Shown here in pieces: positions 40,583 through 52,666 of a stretch of 64,000 nt of DNA (position 1 is its first letter; the number at the start of each line of letters is the position of its first letter). Below the pieces are notes generated by a model. It was not told the DNA's origin. It made no database searches and was given only the letters and a program-made list of their open reading frames with translations. This DNA is from Staphylococcus pragensis (lineage in GTDB: Bacteria > Bacillota > Bacilli > Staphylococcales > Staphylococcaceae): contig NZ_SRPJ01000001.1 in the NCBI RefSeq assembly GCF_004785665.1, forward strand, positions 248,001-312,000, given 5' to 3'. The position numbers and the translations under genes are program-made.

Positions 40583-41155
40583 GTGTTCCATCAAATTGAG
40601 CAATGGTTTAACGTATTACAGGAATTAGGTTATTTCGCAGGGTTTATCATACTCTATTTGAGAGCTATTGTACCTGTACTTCCGCTAACATTATACGTTA
40701 TTATGAATGTTCATGCGTACGGTTTTTTTATAGGAACGGTAATTAGCTGGTTAGGTATTGTTTCAGGTACCTATACTGTATTTTATATTTGTAGAAAATT
40801 TGTTAATGCTCGTTTTATGCAAAAGATTAGAAAAAGAAAATCAGTAGAGAAATTAATTCATTTTATTGATAGACAAGGTATTGTTCCTATTTTTATTTTA
40901 ATGTGTTTTCCGTTCACGCCGAATACGCTTGTCAATTTTGTAGCAAGCTTATCTCATATTAAAGCAAAATATTATTTTTTGATATTACTAGTTTCTAAGT
41001 TAATATCTATTACTTTTTTAGCTGTGATGGGAAAAGAAGTTACAACATTTTTAACTCATCCAATACGTGCGATTGCTCTAATATTAGTCACAGTGGCACT
41101 GTGGTTTATTGGGAAAAGAGTAGAAAAACATTTTATGGGTGCTGACGAGGAGTGA
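40583..41155 (+). CDS. VTT-domain (TVP38/TMEM64 family) membrane protein
   Basis: This 190-residue protein has about five membrane segments. A SNARE-associated/VTT-type core is suggested by LRAIVPVLPLTLYVIMN, the short charged loop RKRKSVEKLIHFIDRQG, and FPFTPNTLVNFVAS. VTT proteins include lipid scramblases and DedA-like transporters; the substrate is unknown. The start GTG 40583 is about 14 bases past AAGGAAGG, a long spacing, so the exact start is uncertain. It ends 4 bases before the spsA start, and the order with spsA-spsB is conserved in staphylococci. Confidence 0.75.
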   Translation: MFHQIEQWFNVLQELGYFAGFIILYLRAIVPVLPLTLYVIMNVHAYGFFIGTVISWLGIVSGTYTVFYICRKFVNARFMQKIRKRKSVEKLIHFIDRQGIVPIFILMCFPFTPNTLVNFVASLSHIKAKYYFLILLVSKLISITFLAVMGKEVTTFLTHPIRAIALILVTVALWFIGKRVEKHFMGADEE

Positions 41156-41159
41156 CGAT

Positions 41160-41684
41160 GTGCGAAAGATAATGACATGGATTGTGCCTTTAATATGCGC
41201 CATTATATTTGTAGTGTTTATTCAAACCTTTATTGTTAGAGGCGCGGTAGTAACTAGTGATGAAATGGCACCGACACTTAATAAAAACGATCGTCTCATC
41301 GTTAATAAAATCAAAGTGTTATTTAATTTATTAGATGATGGTGATATCATTATGTATCGTCATAATCATCAACTTCATTTTAGTCGTATTATCGGAAAAG
41401 CCGGTGAATCAATCGAAGTAAGAGATGGTAAATTATATCGTGACGATAGACAAGTGAATAAAAATTATGCTAAAAATAGAGATATTAATAATTTAGCATT
41501 ACGCGATTTAAATAATTCTAATGGAGATATCATTCCACCAAATTCGTATTTTGTATTAAACGATAATGGTGATAATAAAAGCGATTCAAGAACTTATGGC
41601 TTAATCAAGGACAAAGATATTGTTGGCGATGTAAGTTTAAAATATTATCCATTTAAAGAATTTACCTATCAGTTTAACAAGTAG
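41160..41684 (+). CDS. spsA: SpsA, catalytically inactive type I signal peptidase homologue
   Basis: From GTG 41160 (GAGGAG upstream) this is a 174-residue protein with an N-terminal membrane anchor and a signal peptidase fold. In the active-site box it reads SDEMAPTL where SpsB reads GDSMDPTL, so the nucleophile Ser is Glu (about residue 35). In the second box HFSRIIG replaces YVKRVIG, so the general-base Lys is Ser (about residue 75). Both catalytic residues are therefore missing, as is known for staphylococcal SpsA. The rest of the fold (LNDNGDNKSDSRTYGLI) is kept. It may bind or regulate SpsB; that is inference. Confidence 0.93.
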   Translation: MRKIMTWIVPLICAIIFVVFIQTFIVRGAVVTSDEMAPTLNKNDRLIVNKIKVLFNLLDDGDIIMYRHNHQLHFSRIIGKAGESIEVRDGKLYRDDRQVNKNYAKNRDINNLALRDLNNSNGDIIPPNSYFVLNDNGDNKSDSRTYGLIKDKDIVGDVSLKYYPFKEFTYQFNK

Positions 41685-41698
41685 ATGAGGTGTTATAT

Positions 41699-42271
41699 TT
41701 GAAAAAAGAAATAATTGAATGGATTGTCGCTATAGCGGTAGGTCTATTACTTGTATGGGTAATGGTTAACTTTGTCGCTAAATCATATACCATTAAAGGC
41801 GACTCAATGGATCCAACATTAAAGGATGGTCAACACGTAATGGTAAATATTCTTGGATATAAAGTTGGAGACGTAAAAAAAGGGAATGTCATTGTTTTTC
41901 ATGCTAATAAAAAAGATGATTACGTAAAACGTGTGATTGGTGTTCCTGGAGATAACGTTACATATAAAAATGACAAACTTTATATCAATGGGAAAAAGGT
42001 AGATGAACCTTATTTAGATTATAATGAGAAACGTAAACAAGGAGAATACATTACAGGATCATTTGAAACAAAAGATTTAACCAATGCCAATCCAAATTCT
42101 AATGTTATTCCTAAAGATAAATATTTAGTACTTGGAGATAATCGAGAAGTAAGTAAAGATAGTCGTGCATTTGGTTTAATAGACAAAGAACAAATTGTCG
42201 GTAAGGTTTCATTCAGATTTTGGCCATTAGACGACTTTAAATTTAATTTTAATCCAGATAATAATAAGTAA
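41699..42271 (+). CDS. spsB: Type I signal peptidase SpsB
   Basis: SpsB removes signal peptides from secreted proteins on the outer membrane face and also processes the AgrD peptide in S. aureus. From TTG 41699 (GATGAGGTG upstream) it is 190 residues: a membrane anchor, box B GDSMDPTL with nucleophile Ser36, box D DDYVKRVIGVPGD with base Lys77, and box E LGDNREVSKDSRAFG. It follows spsA by 14 bases and is co-transcribed with it. Confidence 0.96.
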   Translation: MKKEIIEWIVAIAVGLLLVWVMVNFVAKSYTIKGDSMDPTLKDGQHVMVNILGYKVGDVKKGNVIVFHANKKDDYVKRVIGVPGDNVTYKNDKLYINGKKVDEPYLDYNEKRKQGEYITGSFETKDLTNANPNSNVIPKDKYLVLGDNREVSKDSRAFGLIDKEQIVGKVSFRFWPLDDFKFNFNPDNNK

Positions 42272-42277
42272 ATTGTG

Positions 42278-42315
42278 AGTGGGGCAGAATTCAGTACATT
42301 GAATTCTGTCCCACT
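42278..42315 (+). terminator. Hairpin between spsB and addB
   Basis: AGTGGGGCAGAATTC (42278-42292) pairs with GAATTCTGTCCCACT (42301-42315) with one mismatch. The following TTATAATTTC is a weak U tract, so partial read-through into addBA is possible. The sequence resembles the ends of the family B repeats. Confidence 0.7.
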
Positions 42316-42397
42316 TTATAATTTCTATGAAGAAATTATAAATCACTTTAGGGAACGTATGTTCTATGTTAAAATAACATTAAAGGAGTGGGGAGTA

Positions 42398-45300
42398 ATG
42401 GAATTAAATGCTTATCTTGGTAGAGCAGGCACTGGTAAATCACATCAAATGATTAGTAATATAAAAAGTCAAATGAAGCAAGATCCACTAGGTGATCCAA
42501 TTATTTTAATCGCACCTACACAAAGTACGTTTCAATTAGAGCAATCATTTGTGAATGATAAAGAATTAAATGGAAGTTTAAGAACCGAAGTTTTACACTT
42601 TGAACGATTGAGTTATAGAATTTTTCAAGAAGTTGGGGGCCTAACGGAAGAACGCTTAACTCAAGCTGGAACAGAGATGATGATTTATAACCTTGTTCAA
42701 CAACATAAATCAGAGCTTAAACTATACAAATCACAAGTGAATTATTATGGATTTAGTGAAAAATTGAGTGAACAAATCCAAGACTTTAAAAAATATTCAG
42801 TTACCCCTGAACATTTGGATTTATTCCTTCAAGAGAATGAACTTCAAACAAGAACGCGTCACAAATTAGAAGATATTGCGCTTATATATCATTATTTTGA
42901 GGAACGTTTACAAGGAGAATTTATTACCGCTGAAGATAGTTTGAATCAGTTTATTCAAATTATGCCTCAATCTGAGTGGCTTAAACGCGCAGAAATATAT
43001 ATAGATGGTTTCTATAACTTCTCGACACTTGAATACCAAATTATTAAGGCCTTGGTACAGAATGCTAAAAAGGTGACAGTCCTTCTTACAACTGATGGCA
43101 AAGAAGATCCATTTAGCTTATTTAGAAAGCCATCCGAAGTTTTAACGCATTTAAAAGAAATTGCCAATGATTTACATATTGAATTAAATGAAGTTTACTT
43201 CAAGAAACCATATCGCTTTAACAATCACGACTTACTTCAAATTGAACAACAATTTGATGCTTTACAAATAAATCCAACTGCACACCAAGGTCATATCAAC
43301 ATTTTAGAATCTTCTAGTATGCGTGAAGAGGTCAATGAGATAGCGCGACAAATTATTAAAGATACACGTGATAAACAGTTTAGATATCAAGATATTGCTA
43401 TTTTATATCGTGATGAAGCCTATGCGTATTTATTTGATTCCGTATTACCTCAGTACGACATTCCATTTAATATTGATGTGAAGAAATCAATGACATACCA
43501 TCCAATTATGGAAATGGTGCGCTCATTGCTTGAAGTCATTCAAACCAATTGGAATATAAGTCCGATGATGCGTTTATTTAAGACGAATATTCTTTCTAAT
43601 CATTTTAAAAATAGTGATTATTTAATTGATTTACTGGAAAATTTTGTTGTTGAACGCGGCATCTATGGCAAACGTTGGTTAGATGAAAAGTTATTTAGTA
43701 TTGATAATTTCACCAAAATGGGCCGAAAAGAACACAAGCTAACTGAAGAAGAACGAGCAACATTTGAACAAGTGGTGCAATTGAAAAATGATATGATTGA
43801 TAAAATATTGAGCTTCGAAAAAGCGATGAACAGTGTTAATCATGTTAAAGGGTTTGCGACCGCTTTCTATGAAACAATGGAATCATTTGATATACCAAAG
43901 TATTTAATGGCGCATCGAGATCAATTAGATGTAGATGGTTACCACGAAGCAGCTGAAGAAATCGATCAAATTTGGAATGGTTTAATTCATATTTTAGATG
44001 ACTTAGTCATGGTCTTTGATGAGGAAGAAATGACATTAAATCGATTTTTAGAAGTATTCGACATTGGCTTAGAGCAGTTGGAGTTTTTAATGATTCCTCA
44101 AACCTTAGACCAAGTGAGTATTGGTACGATGGATTTAGCTAAAGTTGATAATAAAAAACACATTTATATGGTAGGAATGAATGATGGTGCCATGCCTCAA
44201 CCGATTTCTTCATCTAGTTTAATTACAGACGAGGAGAAGAAAGTTTTTGAGCAACAAACACGTGTGGAATTGAGTCCTACTTCTGATATTTTACAAATGG
44301 ATGAAGCCTTTGTTTGTTATATTGCTATGACACGTGCCTGTGAACAAGTGACCTTTTCATATAGTTTAATGGGCGTGCAAGGAGACGAAAAAGAAAAAAG
44401 TCCATTCTTAAATCAAATTCAAGCATTATTTAATGGTCTTGAAGTCACTAACATTCACTATAAACATAATGCGCATCCATTAGAGCTTATGGAACATCCA
44501 CATCAAACTAAAATCACGTTATTTGAATCGCTCAAAGCATGGCTAGAAAATGAAATGGTTGCTGATGTATGGTTAGATGCGTATCAAGTTATGCGTGATA
44601 ATGACGATTTAAATGAAGGACTAAATTATTTATTAACTGCATTAACTTATGATAATAAAACAGTACAGTTAGATGAAGTATTAGCGACTTCATTATACGG
44701 TAAGGCTATTAATGCTAGTGTGTCTCGGTTTGAAGGGTATAATGATTGTCCTTTCCAACACTATGCCAATTATGGCTTACGTCTAAATGAACGTACGAAA
44801 TATAAATTAGAAACATTTGATTTAGGTAACATTTTCCATACCGCTTTAAAATATATTTCGGATAAAATTAATGGTGATTTTAAGCATCTTGATAATCAAA
44901 GAATTCATGCATTAACGCTTGAAGCTTTAGAAAATGTGTTACCAAACATTCAGTTCAATCTAATGGATTCTAATGCATACTATCGTTATGTCTCTAAACG
45001 TATCGGCGTGATTGTAGAAAGTACATTAAAAGCTTTACGTTATCAGAACGAGCATACGAAATTTAGACCACAACGTTTTGAAACGGGATTCAGAAAAACA
45101 CCCCGTGATGAAGAAGAATTAATAGCTCAACCTTTAATTACAAAACAAGGTATTCCAGTGAATATTCGTGGACAAATCGACCGTATTGATACTTATACGA
45201 CAAATAACAAAAGTTTCATCAATATTATAGACTACAAATCTTCCAATTATAGCGCTAACCTTGATTTGAAAAAAGTTTACTATGGTAAACAAATGCAAAT

Positions 45301-45883
45301 GATGACTTATATGGATATTGCCTTACAAAATGCGAAACGTTTAGGTTTAAGTGAAGAAGTTAAGCCAGGCGGATTGCTATACTTCCATGTCCATGATGAA
45401 CGTCTTAAGTTCAAAGATTGGGGAGAAATGGCTGAAGATGCTCTGAAAGAAGAAGCGTTGGATAAAGCGTTCCTTCAAGAATATAAATTACGAGGTTTAG
45501 TTAACAGTGATGTAGATGTGGTAGATGCTATGGATATTCGCTTAGACACGACACCTAAATCTGATATAGTACCGATTACATTAAAAAAAGACGGTGGCCT
45601 TAGCAAAGCAAGCAGTGTAGCAGATGAAAACACGATTCATAAATTCATCAAACATAATAAAGATAACTTTATTGAGACTGCTTCAAATATAATGGATGGT
45701 CACACAGAGGTGGCGCCATTAAAATTTGATAATCAATTGCCATGTCAATTTTGTAGTTTTCAATCAGTTTGTCATGTCGATAGCATTATAGATAGTAAGC
45801 ATTATCGTCATGTTGATGAATCTATTGATCCTATACAAGCGATTCAAGAAGTGGAGTTAGAAAGTGGGGATAACGATGAATAA
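42398..45883 (+). CDS. addB: AddB (RexB) subunit of the AddAB helicase-nuclease
   Basis: AddAB processes double-strand DNA breaks for RecA loading and recognises Chi-like sites. From ATG 42398 (AAAGGAG upstream) AddB is 1161 residues: an ATP-site [11 protein letters not shown] at the N-terminus, the recombination-hotspot-recognising helicase-like body, and a C-terminal RecB-type nuclease with IIDYKSSNY. The Fe-S cluster cysteines are visible: one in [12 protein letters not shown] and three in [14 protein letters not shown] longer frame back to 42275 crosses the terminator and is rejected. The stop overlaps addA by 8 bases. Confidence 0.95.
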   Translation: MELNAYLGRAGTGKSHQMISNIKSQMKQDPLGDPIILIAPTQSTFQLEQSFVNDKELNGSLRTEVLHFERLSYRIFQEVGGLTEERLTQAGTEMMIYNLVQQHKSELKLYKSQVNYYGFSEKLSEQIQDFKKYSVTPEHLDLFLQENELQTRTRHKLEDIALIYHYFEERLQGEFITAEDSLNQFIQIMPQSEWLKRAEIYIDGFYNFSTLEYQIIKALVQNAKKVTVLLTTDGKEDPFSLFRKPSEVLTHLKEIANDLHIELNEVYFKKPYRFNNHDLLQIEQQFDALQINPTAHQGHINILESSSMREEVNEIARQIIKDTRDKQFRYQDIAILYRDEAYAYLFDSVLPQYDIPFNIDVKKSMTYHPIMEMVRSLLEVIQTNWNISPMMRLFKTNILSNHFKNSDYLIDLLENFVVERGIYGKRWLDEKLFSIDNFTKMGRKEHKLTEEERATFEQVVQLKNDMIDKILSFEKAMNSVNHVKGFATAFYETMESFDIPKYLMAHRDQLDVDGYHEAAEEIDQIWNGLIHILDDLVMVFDEEEMTLNRFLEVFDIGLEQLEFLMIPQTLDQVSIGTMDLAKVDNKKHIYMVGMNDGAMPQPISSSSLITDEEKKVFEQQTRVELSPTSDILQMDEAFVCYIAMTRACEQVTFSYSLMGVQGDEKEKSPFLNQIQALFNGLEVTNIHYKHNAHPLELMEHPHQTKITLFESLKAWLENEMVADVWLDAYQVMRDNDDLNEGLNYLLTALTYDNKTVQLDEVLATSLYGKAINASVSRFEGYNDCPFQHYANYGLRLNERTKYKLETFDLGNIFHTALKYISDKINGDFKHLDNQRIHALTLEALENVLPNIQFNLMDSNAYYRYVSKRIGVIVESTLKALRYQNEHTKFRPQRFETGFRKTPRDEEELIAQPLITKQGIPVNIRGQIDRIDTYTTNNKSFINIIDYKSSNYSANLDLKKVYYGKQMQMMTYMDIALQNAKRLGLSEEVKPGGLLYFHVHDERLKFKDWGEMAEDALKEEALDKAFLQEYKLRGLVNSDVDVVDAMDIRLDTTPKSDIVPITLKKDGGLSKASSVADENTIHKFIKHNKDNFIETASNIMDGHTEVAPLKFDNQLPCQFCSFQSVCHVDSIIDSKHYRHVDESIDPIQAIQEVELESGDNDE

Positions 45884-48800
45884 TATACCTGATAAGCCAC
45901 AAGATGCCCAGTGGACAGATGCACAATGGGAAAGTATTTATGCTAGCGAGCGAGATATTTTAGTAGCAGCCGCTGCCGGTTCAGGTAAAACAGCAGTTTT
46001 AGTTGAACGTATTATTCAAAAGATTCTTAGAGATGGAATAGACGTTGATAAATTACTTGTCGTTACTTTTACTAATTTAAGTGCAAGAGAGATGAAACAT
46101 AGAGTTGAACAACGTATTCAACAAGCCTCTTTACAAGAACCTGATAATGAACATCTTAAAAACCAACGCATTAAAATTCATCAAGCCCAAATTTCAACAC
46201 TGCATAGTTTTTGTCTGAAGATTATTCAACAACATTATGATGTTATCGATTTGGACCCTAACTTTAGAACAATTAGTGATGTTGAGAATATTTTATTATT
46301 GGAACAATCTATTGATGAAGTGTTAGAAAAACATTATGAAGATCCAGATATAGCATTTCTTACGTTAGTAGAACAATTATCTAATGACCGTAATGATGAC
46401 CAATTTAGAGATATATTAAAACGATTTTATAATTTCAGTATCGCAAATCCTTCGCCCTTTGCATGGTTAGATTCTTTAACAGATTTGTATGACAATGAAG
46501 CCTTGCAACAGGAGTATATTGCAGAACTTAATAGATTAGCATTAATTTATATTAAAGCTGCCTATGACTCATTATTAGAAGCGGATAATAATTTTTCTAA
46601 TGGTATTGGAACAGAAAAACATCTTGATGTGATGAAGTTAGAAAAAGCAAAATGCGCCAAAATGATGGAAGGTAGTGTAGTTAATCGTGAAATGATCATC
46701 AACTATACTCCAGAGAAGTTACCTCAAATTTCTAAAAAACTTAAAACTGATAACGAAGATGAAGGTATTGATCCTCAAACTTTAGTGGATGCTAAAGGAT
46801 TTTATGATGAATATAAAAAAATAATCAATAAAGTTAAAAACGAATATTTAATGCGTTCTGTTGAAGAATTAAAAACAGATATGAATAAGCTAGGACCTCG
46901 TATCCATTATTTAATTCAAATAGTCAAAGATATTATTAATGATTTCGCTGAGAAGAAACGAAGTCGAAATGTTTTAGACTTTGCCGATTATGAACACTTC
47001 GCATTGCAAATATTAACTGATGAACAAGGGAACCCATCAAATGTTGCTAGAGATTATCGTCAACAATTTGAGGAAATCTTAATTGATGAATATCAGGATA
47101 CGAACCAAGTTCAAGAAGCGATTATTTCAACTATTAAACGTGGTGACGAATCGAACGGTAATTTATTTATGGTTGGAGATGTTAAACAATCTATTTATAA
47201 ATTTAGACAGGCCGATCCTACGTTGTTTATGAATAAATATAATCGTTTTGACAAAACTGGAAATCAAACAGGTTTACGTATCGATTTATCAAAGAATTTC
47301 CGCTCTCGTAAAGAAGTCTTATCAACAACGAACTACTTATTCGATCATATGATGGATGAAGAAGTAGGCGAAATTAATTATGATGCTGATGCAAGATTAT
47401 ATTTTGGCGCTACAAAGTATTCGGATAAATCAATGCCACTTGAATTACATGCGCTTATTCAATCTAGTAGTGAAGATAATGATTTAGAGAAGTCAGAACA
47501 AGAAGCGCAATACATTGTCAAACAAGTGGAGGATATTATTAAGAATAAGCTTGTCTATGACATAAAAACGGAGTCATATCGCCAAGCTACATTCAAAGAT
47601 ATTGTCATTCTAGAACGTGGATTAAGTAATGCACGTAATCTACAACAAGCGTTTAAAGATCACAATATTCCATTTCATGTAAAAAGCAAAGAAGGCTATT
47701 TTGAACAGACAGAAGTGCGTCTCGTTCTATCATTTTTAAGAACAGTTGATAATCCACTACAAGATATCTATCTAGTAGGATTAATGCGTTCAGTCATCTA
47801 TCAATTTACTGAAGATGAGCTAGCGCAAATTCGAGTGGTAAGCGCTCATGATGATTATTTCTATCAATCCATCATACATTATCTTCAAGACGACAATGCG
47901 CAACCAGCATTGAAAGAGAAATTACAATATTTCTTAGATGATTTATCACAATATCAAGACTATAGCCAAGAACATCCTGTATATCAACTCATCGATAAAT
48001 TTTATAACGATCATTATGTTATCCAATACTTTAGTGGATTAGTAGGTGGAAAAGGCCGACGCGCCAACCTATATGGCTTATTTAATAAAGCGATTGAATT
48101 TGAAAACTCAAGTTTCAGAGGATTATATCAATTTATTCGATTTATTGACGAACTCATTGAGCGTAATAAAGACTTTGGTGAAGAAAATGTAATAGGACCT
48201 AATGATAACGTTGTCAGAATGATGACAGTGCATAGTAGTAAAGGCTTAGAATTCCCATTTGTTATCTATTCAGGTTTATCTAAACAATTTAACAAAGGTG
48301 ATATAAGACAGCCGTTAGTACTTAACCAAAAGTTTGGTTTAGGTATGGAATATTATGATTTAGAAGAAAATATAGCGTTCCCTTCTTTATCTTCAGTAGT
48401 GATTAAATCTATGATTGAGAAAGAATTAATTTCTGAAGAAATGCGTTTAATTTATGTCGCATTAACAAGAGCTAAAGAGCAATTAATATTGATTGGAACT
48501 GTTGATAAAGAAGAAACATTAGCTAAATTTGAACGTCTACCAATTTCTAAAAATCATATTGCACTACATGAACGTTTGTCGGCAAATAGACCGTTCGATT
48601 TGATTTATGGTATTTTGGCGAAGCACCAATCAACTTCATTAGTACCAGAATTACAATTTGAAACTTCTATTGATAATTTAGAAGAAAGTTTATATCCTTC
48701 AGTAGATATTAAAACGGTTTATTTTGATGATCTTACTTTTGAGAATGAAGCTCAAAAAAATGAACATAGAACGGTAGAGGATATTGAGACAAGTGGTTCT

Positions 48801-49553
48801 AATGATGATGGTTTAAAACAGCAAATTAATGAACAACTATCATTTAAATATCCTTATATTAAGGACACTAAGAAGCCGTCGAAACAATCCGTTTCTGAAT
48901 TGAAACGCCAACTTGAAACAGAAGAAAGTGGTACAAGTTACGAAAGAGTAAGACAATATCGTATTGGTGTAGCAACTTATGAACGCCCTCATTTCTTAAG
49001 ACAGAATAAAAAGCGTAAAGCGAATGAAATAGGTACGTTAATGCATACAGTCATGCAACATCTACCGTTTAGAGAAGAACGTTTAACAGAAACTGAATTA
49101 AATGATTATATTGATCGTTTAATAGAGAAACATATTATTGAAGCAGATGCGAAACAAGACATTCAATATGAAGAGATTATGAGGTTTGTAAGAAGTAAGT
49201 TGTACATGAAGATTGCTCAAGCCGATAAAGTATTTAGAGAGTTACCTTTTGTAGTGAACCAAGCTAAAGTAGACGAAATGCCAGAGGAAGATGAAGACGT
49301 ATCTATTATTCAAGGTATGATTGACTTAATTTATTTAAAAGATGGTCAATATTATTTCGTGGATTATAAAACAGATGCGTTCAACAAACGTAGAGGAATG
49401 ACAGAAGAAGAAATAGGTCATCAACTACGCGAAAAATATAAAATCCAAATGAAATATTATCAAAATACTCTAGAAACGATACTTGGCGCGAAGGTTTCAG
49501 GTTCACTTTATTTCTTCCAATATGAAGAAATTAGCGTAGATGAACATGAATAA
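45876..49553 (+). CDS. addA: AddA (RexA) helicase-nuclease subunit
   Basis: From ATG 45876 this is a 1225-residue UvrD/RecB-type 3'-5' helicase. Motifs in order are Walker [18 protein letters not shown] (about 27-43), [15 protein letters not shown], Walker [48 protein letters not shown] and [16 protein letters not shown]; the C-terminal nuclease has [12 protein letters not shown]. Start overlap with addB gives coupled translation, as usual for the AddAB pair. Length agrees with the S. aureus protein. Confidence 0.96.
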   Translation: MNNIPDKPQDAQWTDAQWESIYASERDILVAAAAGSGKTAVLVERIIQKILRDGIDVDKLLVVTFTNLSAREMKHRVEQRIQQASLQEPDNEHLKNQRIKIHQAQISTLHSFCLKIIQQHYDVIDLDPNFRTISDVENILLLEQSIDEVLEKHYEDPDIAFLTLVEQLSNDRNDDQFRDILKRFYNFSIANPSPFAWLDSLTDLYDNEALQQEYIAELNRLALIYIKAAYDSLLEADNNFSNGIGTEKHLDVMKLEKAKCAKMMEGSVVNREMIINYTPEKLPQISKKLKTDNEDEGIDPQTLVDAKGFYDEYKKIINKVKNEYLMRSVEELKTDMNKLGPRIHYLIQIVKDIINDFAEKKRSRNVLDFADYEHFALQILTDEQGNPSNVARDYRQQFEEILIDEYQDTNQVQEAIISTIKRGDESNGNLFMVGDVKQSIYKFRQADPTLFMNKYNRFDKTGNQTGLRIDLSKNFRSRKEVLSTTNYLFDHMMDEEVGEINYDADARLYFGATKYSDKSMPLELHALIQSSSEDNDLEKSEQEAQYIVKQVEDIIKNKLVYDIKTESYRQATFKDIVILERGLSNARNLQQAFKDHNIPFHVKSKEGYFEQTEVRLVLSFLRTVDNPLQDIYLVGLMRSVIYQFTEDELAQIRVVSAHDDYFYQSIIHYLQDDNAQPALKEKLQYFLDDLSQYQDYSQEHPVYQLIDKFYNDHYVIQYFSGLVGGKGRRANLYGLFNKAIEFENSSFRGLYQFIRFIDELIERNKDFGEENVIGPNDNVVRMMTVHSSKGLEFPFVIYSGLSKQFNKGDIRQPLVLNQKFGLGMEYYDLEENIAFPSLSSVVIKSMIEKELISEEMRLIYVALTRAKEQLILIGTVDKEETLAKFERLPISKNHIALHERLSANRPFDLIYGILAKHQSTSLVPELQFETSIDNLEESLYPSVDIKTVYFDDLTFENEAQKNEHRTVEDIETSGSNDDGLKQQINEQLSFKYPYIKDTKKPSKQSVSELKRQLETEESGTSYERVRQYRIGVATYERPHFLRQNKKRKANEIGTLMHTVMQHLPFREERLTETELNDYIDRLIEKHIIEADAKQDIQYEEIMRFVRSKLYMKIAQADKVFRELPFVVNQAKVDEMPEEDEDVSIIQGMIDLIYLKDGQYYFVDYKTDAFNKRRGMTEEEIGHQLREKYKIQMKYYQNTLETILGAKVSGSLYFFQYEEISVDEHE

Positions 49554-49739
49554 AAACTTAAATACTATGTGGTTTTATGAGATTTTAAATTTATATCTAA
49601 ATGGTTCAATTTGTTTAAGTTACTTTTAAAACTGAATTAAATATGCTAAATTTCTAAAATTTCAGACAGATATATTTGTGATTTAATTATGTTTAAAGTT
49701 ATAATATGAACTAAGATATAGATGAGGAGTTGATAATGA

Positions 49740-50651
49740 ATGAAATTCTTATCATTCAAGTATAACGACGCTGAATCATATGGCGTTAAAGTTAAGCGTG
49801 AAGACGCAGTTTGGGATTTAAAACAAGTTTTCGCAGAGTTCGGTGAAGGTGATTTCCATCCGAAAACATTGTTAGAAGGTTTACAACAAAACCAAACGTT
49901 AGATTTCCAAGAGCAAGTACGTAAAGCTGTTGTTGCTGCTGAGGAAAGTGGTAAAGCAGACGATTATAAAATTGCGTTTAACGATATTGAATTCTTACCT
50001 CCAGTTACGCCTCCAAATAATGTGATTGCTTTTGGACGTAACTATAAAGATCATGCAAGTGAATTAAATCATGAAGTAGAGCGCTTATATGTATTTACGA
50101 AAGCCGCTTCATCATTAACTGGTGACGAAGCAACAATTCCAAATCATAAAGATATCACAGACCAATTAGACTACGAAGGAGAACTTGGTATTGTTATTGG
50201 TAAAGCCGGAGAGAAAATTCCAAAAGCTTTAGCATTAGATTATATTTACGGTTATACAATCATTAATGACATTACTGACCGTACTGCACAACAAGCGCAA
50301 GACCAAGCATTCTTATCTAAAAGTTTAACTGGTGGTTGCCCAATGGGACCTTACATCGTAACTAAAGATGAACTTCCAACACCAGAGAATGTTAATATCG
50401 TTACTAAAGTTAACAATGAAATTCGTCAAGATGGTAATACAAGCCAAATGATTAATAAAATTGATGATTTAATTGAAGAAATTTCTAAATATGTTGCTTT
50501 ACATCCAGGAGATATTATTGCTACTGGTACGCCAGCTGGTGTAGGGGCAGGTTTACAGCCACCTCAATTCTTACAACCTGGAGATGAAGTTAAAGTTACA
50601 ATCGATAACATTGGTACTTTAACAACTTATATTGCTAAAGATAGCGAATAA
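49740..50651 (+). CDS. Fumarylacetoacetate hydrolase family protein
   Basis: This 303-residue protein has an N-terminal helper domain and a C-terminal FAH fold with the metal-binding region [14 protein letters not shown] (about 140-153), [14 protein letters not shown] and [15 protein letters not shown] near 265. Members act on acylpyruvates or related diketo acids (fumarylpyruvate, oxaloacetate). The exact substrate is not readable. ATG 49740 is 10 bases after GAGGAG; an out-of-frame ATG at 49736 lies nearer to the site (see findings). A hairpin terminator follows. Confidence 0.88.
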   Translation: MKFLSFKYNDAESYGVKVKREDAVWDLKQVFAEFGEGDFHPKTLLEGLQQNQTLDFQEQVRKAVVAAEESGKADDYKIAFNDIEFLPPVTPPNNVIAFGRNYKDHASELNHEVERLYVFTKAASSLTGDEATIPNHKDITDQLDYEGELGIVIGKAGEKIPKALALDYIYGYTIINDITDRTAQQAQDQAFLSKSLTGGCPMGPYIVTKDELPTPENVNIVTKVNNEIRQDGNTSQMINKIDDLIEEISKYVALHPGDIIATGTPAGVGAGLQPPQFLQPGDEVKVTIDNIGTLTTYIAKDSE

Positions 50652-50671
50652 TTTATTGTACTATATTCTAT

Positions 50672-50701
50672 GAAAGGTCGCCGTTATGGTGGCCTTTTTT
50701 A
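50672..50701 (+). terminator. Terminator after the FAH-family gene
   Basis: AAAGGTCGCC (50673-50682) pairs with GGTGGCCTTT (50688-50697), followed by TTTTTT. The extended open frame of the next gene would begin inside this hairpin, which argues against it. Confidence 0.88.
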
Positions 50702-50775
50702 GTTATAAGAATTTTAATAATATATGTTATGATATTAAGGTGAAAGTAATAATAAGTATGGGGGAGGAATTTGTC

Positions 50776-51177
50776 TTGTTACATATGCATATTGTAAGTT
50801 GGGTACTAACAATTGTATTGTATGTTATTGCATTTTTACATATTTCTAAAAAGCAAGGCCCTACACCAATGTTTAAACCATTACAAATGGCATTAAGAGT
50901 ATTTATGTTGTTTACATTATTCTCAGGCTTCTGGCTTTTAATTCAAGAGTTCATGGCAGCGAGTCATGGCGGTGGTGGCAATCATATGTTACTAACGTTA
51001 AAAATGCTTTGTGGTCTTGGCGTCGTAGCTTTAATGGAAGTTTCGATTGCTAAAAGAAAAAAAGGCCAAGCAAGTCATGGTTTATTCTGGTCAACAATAG
51101 TGCTAATCATTATTACAATGGCATTAGGCGTTATTTTACCATGGGGACCTATAACTAAAATGTTTGGTTTAGGATAG
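50776..51177 (+). CDS. DUF1516 (YisL-like, UPF0344) membrane protein
   Basis: From TTG 50776 (GGGGAGG eight bases upstream) this is a 133-residue protein with four membrane segments: [57 protein letters not shown] and [19 protein letters not shown]. It matches the YisL/UPF0344 family of unknown function. The 30-codon frame extension to 50686 overlaps the preceding terminator and is rejected. A small Gly/His segment (SHGGGGNH) precedes the third membrane segment. Confidence 0.85.
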   Translation: MLHMHIVSWVLTIVLYVIAFLHISKKQGPTPMFKPLQMALRVFMLFTLFSGFWLLIQEFMAASHGGGGNHMLLTLKMLCGLGVVALMEVSIAKRKKGQASHGLFWSTIVLIIITMALGVILPWGPITKMFGLG

Positions 51178-51196
51178 ATTTTAAAATTAATAATAT

Positions 51197-51256
51197 AAAA
51201 ACTCGAAGTCACTTGATAGGAATTACTAGGAATACTATCTCGTGTCTTCGAGTTTT
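51197..51256. terminator. Convergent bidirectional terminator
   Basis: AAAACTCGAAG (51198-51208) pairs with CTTCGAGTTTT (51246-51256), with a GATAG/CTATC pairing inside. It lies between the convergent YisL-like and cdr genes. Confidence 0.88.
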
Positions 51257-51259
51257 GTT

Positions 51260-52585
51260 TTATTTAATATCGCGAGCTTGATAACCAATCATATTGATTA
51301 AATCTTTGGGATGACTATATGGTGGCGCATATGCTACTTCAAATTCTGTAAGTTCATCGACAGTAACGCCTGTCATCATGGCCATAGATAATACATCTAT
51401 ACGTTTATCAGCGCCTTTCTTGCCTACAGCAGCTACACGTAATAATTGTCTATTCTCTTTATTAAAATAGACACGTAAGTGCAAATCGCTATTACCTGGG
51501 TAATAACCAGCGTGAGCCCCACCTTTTAATTCAACCATTTCATAATTAAAATGATCTAATTCTGAAGGTTTCACTCCAACGCTAGCGAAGGTATAGTTGA
51601 AAAATTTCACAATATTAGAGCCGAGATAACCTTTGAACGTCACCTTGTTATTACCAGCGAGTTGTTCCGCAATAATACTTGCGCCACGATGTGCACCCCA
51701 TGCTAATGGCACTTGCGCTGATAAGTCTACGTGACGATAATGAGACGTAATAGCATCGCCTAATGCATAAATATTAGGAATATTCGTTTCAAATTTATCA
51801 TTCACCGGAATAAATCCTTTGTCGTCCAACTTAATATTTGATGAGTTCAAGAACTTAGTATTAGGGTGTGTTCCTACGCCTTCAATGATTAAATCGTAAT
51901 CCTCTTTTCGTCCAGATTTGAATGTTACCGTTTTTCCTTCAATTGTTTCAATTTCTTCATTTAAGCGATAGGCAATATTGTTGGACTCAAGTTCATCAAA
52001 AATAGGTTGATTCATATCTTGATCCATTAATTTGTTTACCTGTTCAGAGCGATGAATCAGTGTCACATCTAATCCACGATGATGCAAATTCTCAACTACT
52101 TCTAAAGAAATATAACCTGCACCAACAACTAATGCCTTCTTAGCTTGGTGTTGTTCAATATAGTCGTCGATTGCATCAGTATCTTCCATGTTACGCAATG
52201 TGAATATCATGTCACTATCGAATCCTAGGTGATTTGCGCTTGCACCAGGACTTAAAACTAACTTGTCATATGATTCCTCAAATGTTTCGCCTGTTTGATG
52301 ATTTAATACACGCACAGTTTGCGATTTATCATCTACACTAATTACTTCATGATACGTTTTTACAGTTATGTTTTTCTTATCTTTAAATGTTTCAGGTGTA
52401 ATAGGTAAGACTTTTTTGCGTTCAGTTATAACATTACCGATGTAGTAAGGTAAACCACAATTCGCGAAACTCATATCGCGGTCCTTTTCAAAAATAATAA
52501 TGTCACTTTCTTTGTCTAGTCGACGAATCTGGCTAGCACACGTTGCGCCTCCAGCTACAGCGCCGATAACAATAATCTTAGTCAT
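51260..52585 (-). CDS. cdr: Coenzyme A disulfide reductase
   Basis: CoADR reduces CoA disulfide with NADPH; CoA is the main low-molecular-weight thiol of staphylococci next to bacillithiol. From ATG 52585 (GGAGGT upstream) it is 441 residues: FAD motif [18 protein letters not shown], a single redox-active Cys43 in [12 protein letters not shown] (single-cysteine class, no CxxxxC), NAD(P) motif [16 protein letters not shown] and the C-terminal dimer-domain segments [12 protein letters not shown] and [14 protein letters not shown] with the conserved tyrosines. The longer frame back to 52627 lacks a site. Confidence 0.95.
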   Translation of the reverse strand: MTKIIVIGAVAGGATCASQIRRLDKESDIIIFEKDRDMSFANCGLPYYIGNVITERKKVLPITPETFKDKKNITVKTYHEVISVDDKSQTVRVLNHQTGETFEESYDKLVLSPGASANHLGFDSDMIFTLRNMEDTDAIDDYIEQHQAKKALVVGAGYISLEVVENLHHRGLDVTLIHRSEQVNKLMDQDMNQPIFDELESNNIAYRLNEEIETIEGKTVTFKSGRKEDYDLIIEGVGTHPNTKFLNSSNIKLDDKGFIPVNDKFETNIPNIYALGDAITSHYRHVDLSAQVPLAWGAHRGASIIAEQLAGNNKVTFKGYLGSNIVKFFNYTFASVGVKPSELDHFNYEMVELKGGAHAGYYPGNSDLHLRVYFNKENRQLLRVAAVGKKGADKRIDVLSMAMMTGVTVDELTEFEVAYAPPYSHPKDLINMIGYQARDIK

Positions 52586-52611
52586 ATATAAACCTCCATT
52601 ATCTATATCAT

Positions 52612-52660
52612 AAAAAGAGTGAGGCAAAATTTAATGATTAAATTCTGTCTCACTTATCAT
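52612..52660. terminator. Hairpin between the Cof-type phosphatase gene and cdr
   Basis: AGTGAGGCAAAATTTAAT (52618-52635) pairs with ATTAAATTCTGTCTCACT (52638-52655) with mismatches. It lies directly upstream of cdr and directly downstream of the HAD gene on the minus strand. The words resemble the hairpin ends of the family B repeats. Confidence 0.65.
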
Positions 52661-52666
52661 CAACAT

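Noticed and set aside
42275..42397. 41-residue N-terminal extension of AddB
   Set aside because: It starts in the hairpin after spsB, has no ribosome-binding site, and the conserved protein begins [15 protein letters not shown] at 42398.
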